Assembly: GCF_000069185.1 (NCBI RefSeq)
Contig: NC_010397.1
Span: forward strand, 1,984,001-2,048,000
From: Mycobacteroides abscessus ATCC 19977
GTDB taxonomy: Bacteria > Actinomycetota > Actinomycetes > Mycobacteriales > Mycobacteriaceae
Reading direction: 5' to 3'
DNA length: 64,000 nucleotides
Shown: in pieces, positions 46,653 through 55,303 of the stretch
Layout of the letters: the number at the start of each line of letters is the position of its first letter
How positions within the stretch are numbered: the first letter of the stretch is position 1
Notes under the pieces: generated by a model
Databases searched by the model: none
What the model was told of the DNA's origin: nothing
What the model saw: only the letters and a program-made list of their open reading frames with translations
Program-made: the position numbers and the translations under genes

Positions 46653-47931
46653 ACATTCAGGTCAATCAATAGTCGTGACAGGAACCGGCGTGGTGCTGCC
46701 GACGGGTCGTCACATCACACCCCTGTGGGACGCCTGGACTGACGGGAAACCGGCTATCTCGCCGTACCTCGATCCGCTGGTCTCCACGCGCCGGATCACG
46801 CATTTCGGCCATATACCCGCCGAGGTCGTGGAGCAAAGCCGTGAAGCAGTGCCACACAGACAGCGGAAATACGGCACCCCATACACCTTCAACGCGGTGT
46901 TGGCAGCTCAAGATGCGATCGCCGAGGCTGGACCTGGCTGGGCGAGGGTCGAGGACCGTCGACGAGGACTATTTGTCGCACAAGACAATTCCACTACTCC
47001 CAGCATCGGAACCTTCGCTCGAGGACTGACGCAACTGGGTGAGGGCCGCGAAATCGATTTCGGCGCATTGACAAACGAGCTACTCATGAACGGAGGGCTT
47101 GATCCGTTCACCATCATTCATGCCCTTAACAACAACACGCTCGCGCTGGTAAGCATCGTCCATGAGCTCCGCGGTGATTGCGCAGCGCTGGTCCAGGGCG
47201 AATCCGCGGCGGTCACCGCACTGCAACGTGCCACGTTCAGTCTGCGTAACGGGCATTGCGATATCGCACTGGTAGTGGGTGCGGGCAGCTACAACGAACC
47301 ACTCACGCTGGCCGGGCATTACCGCCTGGGCCATCTCAGCAAGGACGCTGGCGGCGATGGCCAGCTGCGGAGCTTCGATAGTGCGCAAGACGGAACGGTC
47401 CTGAGCGAGGGCGCGGTAGCGCTGGTGTTGGAACGCTCGCGAGACGCGACCGCGCGCGGTGCCACACCGCTGGTCCAATTATGTGACACGGTTGTTGTTT
47501 CGGGCAGCCGCGGCGCCGGGCCCGCCCACATCGCTCAGCGTTACGACGACATGCTGCACCAGAACGGGATCGGGACAGAGCAACTCGGCGCGGTGCTGGC
47601 CGACGGCAAGGCGGCCCCCGGCTACGACACCGCCGAGATCGAACTGCTCACCACCTTGTTCAAGGGCAGTGCGATACCCGTATCGACCGTTCGACCGATA
47701 ACCGGCACGCCGGGAGCGGCCGGCCCGCTGGTCGATCTGGCACTCGCCGGGCAAATTTTCACCGAAAGTACTCTGCCGGCAATCACCCATCTCGGGGATC
47801 CACTGTCTGATCAGCTCGAGTTCGTCCAGGGCGGACCCCGAAAGCAGCGGATCGACTCAGTTCTGGGCACCTATACCAACTTCAACGGAATCTCCAGTGC
47901 GGTACTGGCCAAACGTCCAGACGCGGCGTGA
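46642..47931 (+). CDS. Ketosynthase-like protein without catalytic residues (KS4, CLF-like)
   Basis: 429 residues, the same length as KS3. By the same register as KS1, the active-site cysteine is replaced by Glu187 (LVQGESAAVTAL), the first His by Asp (AVLADGKAAPG) and the second by Thr (PITGTPGAAG). Chain length factors of type II polyketide synthases usually carry Gln at the cysteine position, so Glu is a close but unusual variant. GTYTNFNGISSAVL replaces the GFGG end. Immediate overlap with KS3 supports a heterodimer. Confidence 0.8.
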   Translation: MTTEHSGQSIVVTGTGVVLPTGRHITPLWDAWTDGKPAISPYLDPLVSTRRITHFGHIPAEVVEQSREAVPHRQRKYGTPYTFNAVLAAQDAIAEAGPGWARVEDRRRGLFVAQDNSTTPSIGTFARGLTQLGEGREIDFGALTNELLMNGGLDPFTIIHALNNNTLALVSIVHELRGDCAALVQGESAAVTALQRATFSLRNGHCDIALVVGAGSYNEPLTLAGHYRLGHLSKDAGGDGQLRSFDSAQDGTVLSEGAVALVLERSRDATARGATPLVQLCDTVVVSGSRGAGPAHIAQRYDDMLHQNGIGTEQLGAVLADGKAAPGYDTAEIELLTTLFKGSAIPVSTVRPITGTPGAAGPLVDLALAGQIFTESTLPAITHLGDPLSDQLEFVQGGPRKQRIDSVLGTYTNFNGISSAVLAKRPDAA

Positions 47932-47970
47932 CCATCAGGACCACTTGAGCATCACAAACCAGGGAGAAAC

Positions 47971-48741
47971 GTGTCTTTGAGCGGCAAAGAGTTTGAGGGT
48001 CAGGTCGCGCTTGTCACCGGGGCCTCACGCGGAATCGGACGTTCCATCGCGTTGGCGCTTGCCGAACATGGGGCGGATATTGCGTTGCACTATGGAAACT
48101 CGAAACCAGCAGCAGAAGAGGTCGCCGAGAAAATATCCGCGTTGGGTAGACGGGTCCTCCTCTGTCAGGGCGACATAGCCGATCCGGCAGTACCCGAGCT
48201 ACTAGCAGATACCGTGCACGCCGAATTCGGCCGGATCGATGTCCTCGTGAACAATGCGGGCACCCACGGAGCCGGACTGCTCCTTGACATCGCCCCGGAC
48301 TATCTCGAGGAGACGGTGGCCACCAATCTGCTGGGCCCCATCCGGATGACGAAAGCTGTCGTCGCACACATGCTGGGCCAGCGATACGGACGAATCATCA
48401 ATATCTCCTCGGTGGCCGCCGACAAGCCCGACAGCGGTCAATCTACTTATGCCGCAACCAAAGGTGGCTTGGAGTCGTTTACCAAAGCCATAGCGGTCGA
48501 GTTCGCGTCGCGAAACATCATCTCGAACGCGGTGGCACCAGGCGTTGTCTACACCGACATGGCAGAGATCACGCGTACACACGTTCCAGCCACCTTCGAA
48601 CGCTTGAAGGCCCAGATACTGGCCAAAGACTTCGCGAAGCCGGAAATAGTCGCCGATGCCGTCCTGTACCTCGCGAGCCCCCACAACACCTACATCACGG
48701 GCGAGGTTCTACATATCGATGGCGGGTACAAGATGAAATAG
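47971..48741 (+). CDS. 3-oxoacyl-ACP reductase (FabG-like SDR)
   Basis: A 256-residue short-chain dehydrogenase: cofactor loop VTGASRGIGRS (residues 15-25), NNAG at 94-97, catalytic Ser in NISSVAAD, Tyr160 and Lys164 in STYAATKGG. The residues after the first beta strand suggest NADPH. In this context it would reduce the beta-keto group formed by the KS pairs. GTG start after an AGGGAGAAAC Shine-Dalgarno. Confidence 0.88.
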   Translation: MSLSGKEFEGQVALVTGASRGIGRSIALALAEHGADIALHYGNSKPAAEEVAEKISALGRRVLLCQGDIADPAVPELLADTVHAEFGRIDVLVNNAGTHGAGLLLDIAPDYLEETVATNLLGPIRMTKAVVAHMLGQRYGRIINISSVAADKPDSGQSTYAATKGGLESFTKAIAVEFASRNIISNAVAPGVVYTDMAEITRTHVPATFERLKAQILAKDFAKPEIVADAVLYLASPHNTYITGEVLHIDGGYKMK

Positions 48742-48785
48742 CGCTCAAACCCGAAGAGCGCGAACGCATCAGGCATTCTCAAACA

Positions 48786-48815
48786 GCGTCCGCCGGTTTC
48801 ATCACCGACGGACGC
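48786..48815 (+). promoter_or_regulatory. Hairpin between the ketoreductase and thioesterase genes
   Basis: GCGTCCG/CGGACGC outer stem and CGGT/ACCG inner stem around a 6-base loop, in a 96-base gap. No T run follows, so it may adjust relative expression or RNA stability rather than end the transcript. Confidence 0.35.
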
Positions 48816-48837
48816 CTCGACAGACTAAGGAGGACAG

Positions 48838-49587
48838 GTGCGCAGGACCGATGAGTTACTGCCTGGCAATCCTTGGCTGCGCAGGCTCCGCGACGGGAAC
48901 GGTGCGACGCGGGTGATCTGTTTCCCTCACGCAGGCGGTTCCGCCAGTTACTTCAGGCGATTGGCGAAGATGCTGCCGGCCGACACCGAAGTGCTCGCCG
49001 TGCAATATCCGGGACGGGGAAATAGATTGCGCGAGCAGCCGATAGCGTCAGTGCCCCTGCTCGCAGAAGGCATTGCATCGGCCCTGCCCGCCAGCGACAA
49101 GCAAGACGTACTTTTCGGTCACAGCCTCGGTGGTCACATCGCGTTCGAAGTGGCGCAGAGGCTGCCCGTTCGCAAACTTGTGGTGTCCGGGATAGTGGCA
49201 CCGTCCAAGGTGGTCGATCTCGGTTACCGCCTGCTCAACGAAGCCGAAGGAATCGAAAGAATAGCGGCTTTGGGCGGCCTGCCACCCGAGATCCTCGACG
49301 ACCCTTCGGCCCTCAGCGCTCTTTTCCCGGTGCTGCGTAGCGATTTCACTGCCGGCGAGACATACACTCCACCGCCGGATGCGACCGTCGCCTGCGATAT
49401 CACCGCGCTCATCGGTGACAAGGATGTCTTGGCCCCACTGGAGCGGGTGAGTTCGTGGCGCGAACACACCCGCGCCAATTTCGATCTGCAGGTATTCCGC
49501 GGCGGTGGGCATTTCTACTTGGAAGACCACATCGACGAAGTAAGCGCCTGTCTCATCCAGGTGTGCAATGTCAGCCCAATCATCTAG
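48838..49587 (+). CDS. Type II thioesterase
   Basis: A 249-residue alpha/beta hydrolase of the GrsT/TesA type: ICFPHAGGSASYFRRLAK near residue 27, VQYPGRGNR near 55, nucleophile Ser96 in FGHSLGGH, and catalytic His in RGGGHFYLEDH near residue 225. Such enzymes clear wrongly loaded carriers or release products in polyketide and peptide assembly; mycobacterial TesA serves phthiocerol lipid synthesis. The GTG follows AAGGAGGACAG. Confidence 0.88.
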   Translation: MRRTDELLPGNPWLRRLRDGNGATRVICFPHAGGSASYFRRLAKMLPADTEVLAVQYPGRGNRLREQPIASVPLLAEGIASALPASDKQDVLFGHSLGGHIAFEVAQRLPVRKLVVSGIVAPSKVVDLGYRLLNEAEGIERIAALGGLPPEILDDPSALSALFPVLRSDFTAGETYTPPPDATVACDITALIGDKDVLAPLERVSSWREHTRANFDLQVFRGGGHFYLEDHIDEVSACLIQVCNVSPII

Positions 49588-49593
49588 GCGGCG

Positions 49594-50589
49594 ATGCAAA
49601 AAGCTAGTGCCGGAGAATATCTGACCCCACTGGGAAAGCGAGGAAGTGTGTACAACTACATCGTCACGTCCCCTGGGCAAGGTGTGCAGAAGCCGGGCAT
49701 GCTCGATCCTTGGCTGACCCTGTCCGCTGCGCGCGATCGCATCGCGATCTGGTCTGACGCGGTCAAGTTCGACCTGGTGACCGCCAGCAGAGATGAGAAC
49801 TCCTTGCGTGATACCGCCGTCGCTCAGCCCGTCATCATCGCGGCGGCCCTGCTGTCACTGAGCGTGCTGCGCGAGAAAGTCGATATCTCCGGAGACGGCG
49901 CACTGTTCGCCGGCCACTCGGTGGGTGAGCTCGCTGCCGGGGTTGGGGCGGGCTATCTGACTGATGAGGCCGCGCTGACGTTGGCCGGCGTGAGGGGCGG
50001 CGCGATGTCGTCGGCATGCGCCCTGGCCGCCACCGGTATGGCCGCGGTGATGCCGACGAAGAGGGGCGGCGCGTCAGATGACGAGATTGTGGCTAAAACG
50101 CATGAACATGGCCTCTCGACGGCCAACCGCAACGGCTGCAACCAGTTCGTCGTCGCCGGGCCCCTCGACGCTGTCGAACGTTTTGCCGACGCGCCACCCG
50201 AGGGCATGCGCGTCATGAAACTGGATGTGGCGGGTGCCTTTCACACCTCGGCGATGGACACCGCGATATCGCCGTTCGCAGAAGCAGTGAACAGCTGTCC
50301 GGTTTTGACCCCGTCGTCCCCCATGATCGGCAATCGTGACGGCGCGATCATCGAAGGTCCCATGGACTTCAAAAAGCGGTTGATCGCCCAGATCAATTCG
50401 GTGGTCCGTTGGGATCTGTGTGCCGCCACGATCGCTTCGGCAGCAACCGCCGACACCGTCGTCATCGAACTTGCGCCGAGTGGACCGCTGACCCGTCTCG
50501 CCGAACGTCTCAACGCAGAATTTCAGACCGTTGCCATCCGGGAGCCAGGGGACGTGGAGTTGCTTTCCGGCGAGTTTGCGATTGATTAG
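49594..50589 (+). CDS. Malonyl-CoA:ACP transacylase (FabD-like)
   Basis: 331 residues. SPGQGVQKPGML at the start of the fold, nucleophile Ser109 in AGHSVGELAAG, and the active-site His in DVAGAFHTSAMD near residue 215. It would load malonyl units on the cluster ACP. The ATG at 49594 is 6 bases after the thioesterase stop; a GTG at 49648 would begin directly before the conserved IVTSPGQG strand and is an alternative. Confidence 0.87.
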   Translation: MQKASAGEYLTPLGKRGSVYNYIVTSPGQGVQKPGMLDPWLTLSAARDRIAIWSDAVKFDLVTASRDENSLRDTAVAQPVIIAAALLSLSVLREKVDISGDGALFAGHSVGELAAGVGAGYLTDEAALTLAGVRGGAMSSACALAATGMAAVMPTKRGGASDDEIVAKTHEHGLSTANRNGCNQFVVAGPLDAVERFADAPPEGMRVMKLDVAGAFHTSAMDTAISPFAEAVNSCPVLTPSSPMIGNRDGAIIEGPMDFKKRLIAQINSVVRWDLCAATIASAATADTVVIELAPSGPLTRLAERLNAEFQTVAIREPGDVELLSGEFAID

Positions 50590-50646
50590 CCGAGTTCCGT
50601 GCGAACACTATGCGTAACAGGGCGAATAGCCGAGAAGGGAGGCAAC

Positions 50647-51936
50647 GTGACAGACACGCGACCGCATCAGGACACGGTGGACGCGCCTGGCGAGCCAATT
50701 CGTCCACTTAGCCGCCTGGAGACATACTTCACTTTCGGGTTTGGTCATTTCGGCGGGCAGTCAATGCTTATCTCGGGGGATTTAGATATCGAGGCGCTGA
50801 ATGACACTTGTATTGAGATGCAGCTCCGCCACGAATCCCTGCGAAGCATCATCCGTAAGAATGATCAAGTCCCCGAGTTTGTGGCGACGCACCGACCGCC
50901 CAAATCGATCCGCGTATTCGAGGGAGAAGACCTTGGGGCCCGGTCCACTGGGCGTGAGGCCGTATTCGATCAGACGCAGCAGCTTTTCTACGTCGATCTG
51001 CTGCTCGGGGACGGCCAGGCCCGCGTAACGTTCTTCGTCCACCACTCCATTGCGGACGGTCGCCACGGATCTGCGATCCTCATCGAGTTTTGGAGCCTTT
51101 ACGTTCAGCGCGTCGAGGAAGGGCAGTTCCCGCCGATCCTCACCCAAAAATTCCCACAGTCGGGGGAGTACTTCCTGAACCGCACTCAGTATCCGGGCGC
51201 GGATCCGAGCGTGAAGGCGGATGAAGTATTGCGTGTGCCGCTGTGGGATGAGGCCGCGCTTGCCCAGAAACTCCCGCCCCCTCGGGAGCCCGCGCTCGCC
51301 AAACAGATGACGTTGGAAAAACTCGGCAGAGCAAGCCTCGCCCGCCTCGGCAATATCGAAAGCATCTCGATCAACGCGCTTGTGTCCGCAGCTCTGATTC
51401 GTGCGCATGTCCGCGCTGGCGACCCAGTCCCACTGTATTTCTATCCGGTAGATCTTCGCGACTGTGTAACGCCTCCGGTTGCCCCCACCGAAGCGACCAA
51501 CTTGCTCTCCAACGCATGGTTCGGCGATGTTGAGATCGGGCCGGACCTCGTCACACTCGCCAGAAAGATACATGTCCAATTCGACAGGGACTTAGCGGAC
51601 GGCACAATTCACCGAACGCGCGTCAGAAATGAGCCAACGAAGCTTCTCGCTGATAAGTCTTTTGGTGGCGCAATTCATGCCACCCAGCTAGGTCGAATTC
51701 GTGTTCCCCGCCTACCGGGGAATCTGGTCGTAGACGACATCACGTCCAGTCATGCATCGGCATTGGGGCCAGCTATTTATACGTTCTTGTACGGTCGGGA
51801 AGTTTCGGTGTACACGATTGACTCGCTGAATCAACGACTGCGGGTGGGTTTCCTAGCCGGAAGTTACGAAAAGAGCGATGAGCTTCTTGCGTACATCGAA
51901 GACGAACTGACCGCGGCGATAGACGCTCGCATCTGA
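50647..51936 (+). CDS. PapA/condensation-domain-type acyltransferase
   Basis: A 429-residue protein of the chloramphenicol acetyltransferase/condensation superfamily. The catalytic HHxxxDG motif is HHSIADG at residues 132-138; the N-terminal half also has PLSRLETYFTFG, as in Pap proteins. In mycobacteria PapA enzymes esterify trehalose, diols or glycopeptidolipids with polyketide acyl chains. It probably transfers the acyl chain from the ACP to an acceptor. GTG start after AGGGAGGCAAC. Its stop overlaps mmpS by one base. Confidence 0.83.
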   Translation: MTDTRPHQDTVDAPGEPIRPLSRLETYFTFGFGHFGGQSMLISGDLDIEALNDTCIEMQLRHESLRSIIRKNDQVPEFVATHRPPKSIRVFEGEDLGARSTGREAVFDQTQQLFYVDLLLGDGQARVTFFVHHSIADGRHGSAILIEFWSLYVQRVEEGQFPPILTQKFPQSGEYFLNRTQYPGADPSVKADEVLRVPLWDEAALAQKLPPPREPALAKQMTLEKLGRASLARLGNIESISINALVSAALIRAHVRAGDPVPLYFYPVDLRDCVTPPVAPTEATNLLSNAWFGDVEIGPDLVTLARKIHVQFDRDLADGTIHRTRVRNEPTKLLADKSFGGAIHATQLGRIRVPRLPGNLVVDDITSSHASALGPAIYTFLYGREVSVYTIDSLNQRLRVGFLAGSYEKSDELLAYIEDELTAAIDARI

Positions 51937-52394
51937 TGGCGTTCCCTCGAGGGCTCGGTGCGTTCGGGCGCAAGGTCATCCGACACGGCTGGTTGGTCGT
52001 GGTGATAGCGGTCGTGGCCTCGCTTGCGTCCGTATCCGTGATGAAGGTGCGCGCGCTATCTGCCCCGTCGGGGCCGGTGGTGAGTCCGAAGGGCGCGCCG
52101 AAGCTCCCGTCGTTCGCTCCCAAGCATGTGGTCTACATGGTGTTCGGGGAATCCGCGGGCACAGGGACGCTCACTTACCTAGACGTCGACAGCAGACCAC
52201 ACCGTGTCGACTTCACGACGTTGCCTTGGACGCACGAAGAAGTCACGACGCGTACGTCGATGTTGGCCAATCTCATGGCCCAGTCAACGGGAGATGAACT
52301 CGGTTGCAGGATCATCGTCAACGGCGAGGTTCGCGACGAACAGGTCCAGAGTCGCGAGCAGGGATCGGTCGCATGCAAGGTGAAGTCGGCATGA
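51936..52394 (+). CDS. MmpS-family membrane protein
   Basis: 152 residues: a short cytoplasmic N-terminus, one transmembrane helix (GWLVVVIAVVASLASVSVM, about residues 18-36) and a beta-rich extracytoplasmic domain (VVYMVFGESAGTGTLTYLDVD near 66, CRIIVNGEVRDEQ near 123). This is the MmpS plan. MmpS proteins support MmpL transporters in lipid and siderophore export, and the gene precedes mmpL as usual. Confidence 0.85.
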   Translation: MAFPRGLGAFGRKVIRHGWLVVVIAVVASLASVSVMKVRALSAPSGPVVSPKGAPKLPSFAPKHVVYMVFGESAGTGTLTYLDVDSRPHRVDFTTLPWTHEEVTTRTSMLANLMAQSTGDELGCRIIVNGEVRDEQVQSREQGSVACKVKSA

Positions 52395-52418
52395 CCACCG
52401 CACGAGACGACGTGACAC

Positions 52419-55298
52419 GTGGGTAACAAGCATGTGGGGCGCGACCGCGGCGAAAGGCGCCCTTTCGTCGCGCACGCTGTTCGGGTGCTCGCGATCCCGA
52501 TCGTCCTCTTCTGGGTCGGCGTCGCGGTGCTGCTCAGCGTGTTGGTCCCCAAGCTCGATGGCGTGACAAAGCAACACGCGGGGCCGATGGTTCCCCTGGA
52601 TGCGCCTTCGCAGCGCGCAATGCTGCACATTGGTGAGAAGTTTCAAGAATCGACTTCCACGAGCCTCGCCTACATCCTGCTGGAGACCGAGGGCCGAATA
52701 CTGGGGGATGCCGACCACAAGTACTACGACGAGTTAATCCGTTTGCTCGACGCGGACAAGCAGCATGTTCAGTTCATCATGAACATGTGGGGTAAGCCGA
52801 TCACGGCCGCGGGCAGTCAGAGCCCCGACAACAAGGCCGCCTACGTGATGCTGCGTTTGGTCGGCGATATCGGCGAGGCCGCCGCCAACGAGTCCACCAT
52901 CGCACTGCGCAAGACGGTGCAAGATACTCTTCAACGCACTCCGCCTCCGCCCGGACTACGTGTATACGTCTCGGGGGCGGCGCCGCTGTCTGCGGACCTG
53001 CTTGACGCCGGCGACAAAAGTATGAAGCGGGTGCTGCTTTTTACGATTGCCGTCATCATCATCATGCTCGTCCTGGTTTACCGCTCCATTGCATGCGTAG
53101 TGCTGATATTACTCACCGTCGCCTTCGAATTCACGGTATCCAACGGCATTGTTTCCTTTTTCGTGGTGCACAACATCATTGGCATATCGACATTCGCGAC
53201 CAGCATGGTCGAATCACTTATCATCGCGGCCGGAACAGATTACGGCATCTTTCTGCTCGGCAGGTATCACGAGGCACGCAATGCGGGCGAGGATCGGGAC
53301 CGTGCGTTTTACACCACGTTTCACGGCGTATCGCACGTCATTCTGGGGTCGGGGCTCACCATCGCGGGGGCATGTCTATGCCTCGGTTTTGCGCGACTTG
53401 GCTACTTCAACACGATGGGGCCGGCCTGCGCCATCGCGATGTTGGTGACGGTCGCGGCAGCTTTGACGCTCGGCCCGGCCCTGCTGGCAATTGCCAGTAA
53501 ATTTGGCCTTCTCGACCCGAAGCAGACCGGGCAATCCCGGGGATGGCGCAGGGTAGGCACGATCGTCGTGCGCTGGCCAAAGCCGGTCCTCGTTGCCTCA
53601 AGCGCAGCAGTGCTGGTGGGGGCCGTCTTTCTGCCGTCCTACCGGGTGAGCTATAACGAGCGGGCCTTCCAGCCGGTGAACACTCCAGCTAACGCCGGAT
53701 TCATGGCCTCGGACCGACATTTTGCGGGCGGGAAACTGAACTCGGAAATGCTCTTGATCGAGTCCGATCACGATATGCGAAACCCCGCCGATTTCATCTC
53801 ACTCGATCATGTCGCCAAGACCATCTTCCACACTCCGGGGATTGCCCAAGTTCAAGGCATCACCCGGCCGGAGGGCCGTCCGATGGAGCGCGCGTCAATC
53901 GCCAACATACTGGCGGGGCAAGGCAGCAGCAGTGGTCAACAGCTGCCATTTACCGAGAACCAAGTGGCAGATTTAGACAACCAAGTGGCCGTCATGGATC
54001 ACACCATCTCGATCATGCAGACAGTTATTGGGCTCATGGATCAAATGACGCAACTCACCCATGAGATGGTGGGGACAATGGAGGAGATGAAGGCACTCGC
54101 TGACCAGGTGGAAGTAAACATCAGTGCCGTCGACGATTTCCTCAGACCTATTAAGAACTATTACTACTGGGAACCGCACTGCGCGGACATCCCCATTTGC
54201 TGGATGGGGCGGTCGATGTTCGAGTCGATGGACAGCATCGACGGGATGACGGCACTAACAGCGGAGGCGCTGGCCTCCATGCAGGTCATGGATCAGCTGC
54301 TGCCCCGCATGCTTGCGCAGACACGCATGGCATTAAGTGACATGACCATCATGCGAGGGATGATGGTCAAGTCGCGCGGCACACAGGCGCTGAACACCTA
54401 CACTGCGGCCGATGACGCAAACGACATGATCGATATCGGTCAGGATTTTGACGATTCTCGTAATGACGACCTCTTCTATGCGCCGAAATATATCTTCAGT
54501 AATACTGACTTTCAGGTCGCTCTACGGTTTCTTGTCTCGCCGGACGGCACCGCGGCCAGGTTCATCATCAACCATGACGGTGAGGCCCTGAGCCCCGAGG
54601 GGGTGGCCCATGTTAATGCCATCGAAAAGGCCGCCTATGAGGGGCTGAAAGGCACATCTCTCGCCGGGGCGAAGATCTACCTCGGAGGCTCGGCCTCGAA
54701 TTATCGAGACATCGAACAATATGTAAAGTCCGATCTGCTGATCGCGGCTATCGCCTCATTCACCTTGATCTTCGTCATAATGCTGATCATCACGAGGAGC
54801 CTCATCGCCGCGTGCACCATTATCGGCACAGTGGCGTTCTCCTTCTCGGGAGCATTCGGGTTGGGCATATTGATCTGGCAACACATAATTGGCCTCAACC
54901 TGCACTGGATGGTCCTCCCACTCACCTTTATCCTCTTGGTCGCGGTGGGCTCAGATTACAATCTTCTGTTAATCGCACGAATGAAGGAAGAATTACAGGG
55001 CGGAATCCAGACTGGAATCATACGGTCGGTGGGATCGACCGGTGGCGTTGTGACAGCCGCTGGTTTGGTTTTCGCGTTCACCATGCTGTCCATGGTGCCG
55101 AACGATCTACGTGCCATCTCGCAAGTGGGCTCGATTATCTGCGTAGGCCTCCTGCTCGACACTTTGATTGTGCGTTCGTTCATTGTCCCAGCAATCGCCA
55201 GGATTTTGGGCCCATGGTTCTGGTGGCCGCGGGTCGTGCGTTGGCGCCCGGCGCATGCATCTGGGGCGGTGCTCACGAGCGCGCCGAAAGGAACGTGA
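52419..55298 (+). CDS. MmpL-family RND transporter
   Basis: 959 residues, the length of MmpL4/5/10-type proteins, with 11-12 transmembrane helices in two halves. Proton-relay Asp-Tyr pairs are in AAGTDYGIFLLGRYHE (first half) and AVGSDYNLLLIARMKEE (second). The second periplasmic region holds a Met-rich, coiled-coil-like stretch of about 150 residues (for example MDQMTQLTHEMVGTMEEM), as in the MmpL4/5 group. It would export the lipid made by this cluster across the inner membrane. GTG start. Confidence 0.92.
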   Translation: MGNKHVGRDRGERRPFVAHAVRVLAIPIVLFWVGVAVLLSVLVPKLDGVTKQHAGPMVPLDAPSQRAMLHIGEKFQESTSTSLAYILLETEGRILGDADHKYYDELIRLLDADKQHVQFIMNMWGKPITAAGSQSPDNKAAYVMLRLVGDIGEAAANESTIALRKTVQDTLQRTPPPPGLRVYVSGAAPLSADLLDAGDKSMKRVLLFTIAVIIIMLVLVYRSIACVVLILLTVAFEFTVSNGIVSFFVVHNIIGISTFATSMVESLIIAAGTDYGIFLLGRYHEARNAGEDRDRAFYTTFHGVSHVILGSGLTIAGACLCLGFARLGYFNTMGPACAIAMLVTVAAALTLGPALLAIASKFGLLDPKQTGQSRGWRRVGTIVVRWPKPVLVASSAAVLVGAVFLPSYRVSYNERAFQPVNTPANAGFMASDRHFAGGKLNSEMLLIESDHDMRNPADFISLDHVAKTIFHTPGIAQVQGITRPEGRPMERASIANILAGQGSSSGQQLPFTENQVADLDNQVAVMDHTISIMQTVIGLMDQMTQLTHEMVGTMEEMKALADQVEVNISAVDDFLRPIKNYYYWEPHCADIPICWMGRSMFESMDSIDGMTALTAEALASMQVMDQLLPRMLAQTRMALSDMTIMRGMMVKSRGTQALNTYTAADDANDMIDIGQDFDDSRNDDLFYAPKYIFSNTDFQVALRFLVSPDGTAARFIINHDGEALSPEGVAHVNAIEKAAYEGLKGTSLAGAKIYLGGSASNYRDIEQYVKSDLLIAAIASFTLIFVIMLIITRSLIAACTIIGTVAFSFSGAFGLGILIWQHIIGLNLHWMVLPLTFILLVAVGSDYNLLLIARMKEELQGGIQTGIIRSVGSTGGVVTAAGLVFAFTMLSMVPNDLRAISQVGSIICVGLLLDTLIVRSFIVPAIARILGPWFWWPRVVRWRPAHASGAVLTSAPKGT

Positions 55299-55303
55299 TT
55301 CCT

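Noticed and set aside
44224..47931. KS2 and KS4 as decayed pseudogenes
   Set aside because: Both are full length and in frame, are tightly coupled to active partners, and lose exactly the catalytic residues as chain-length-factor proteins do.
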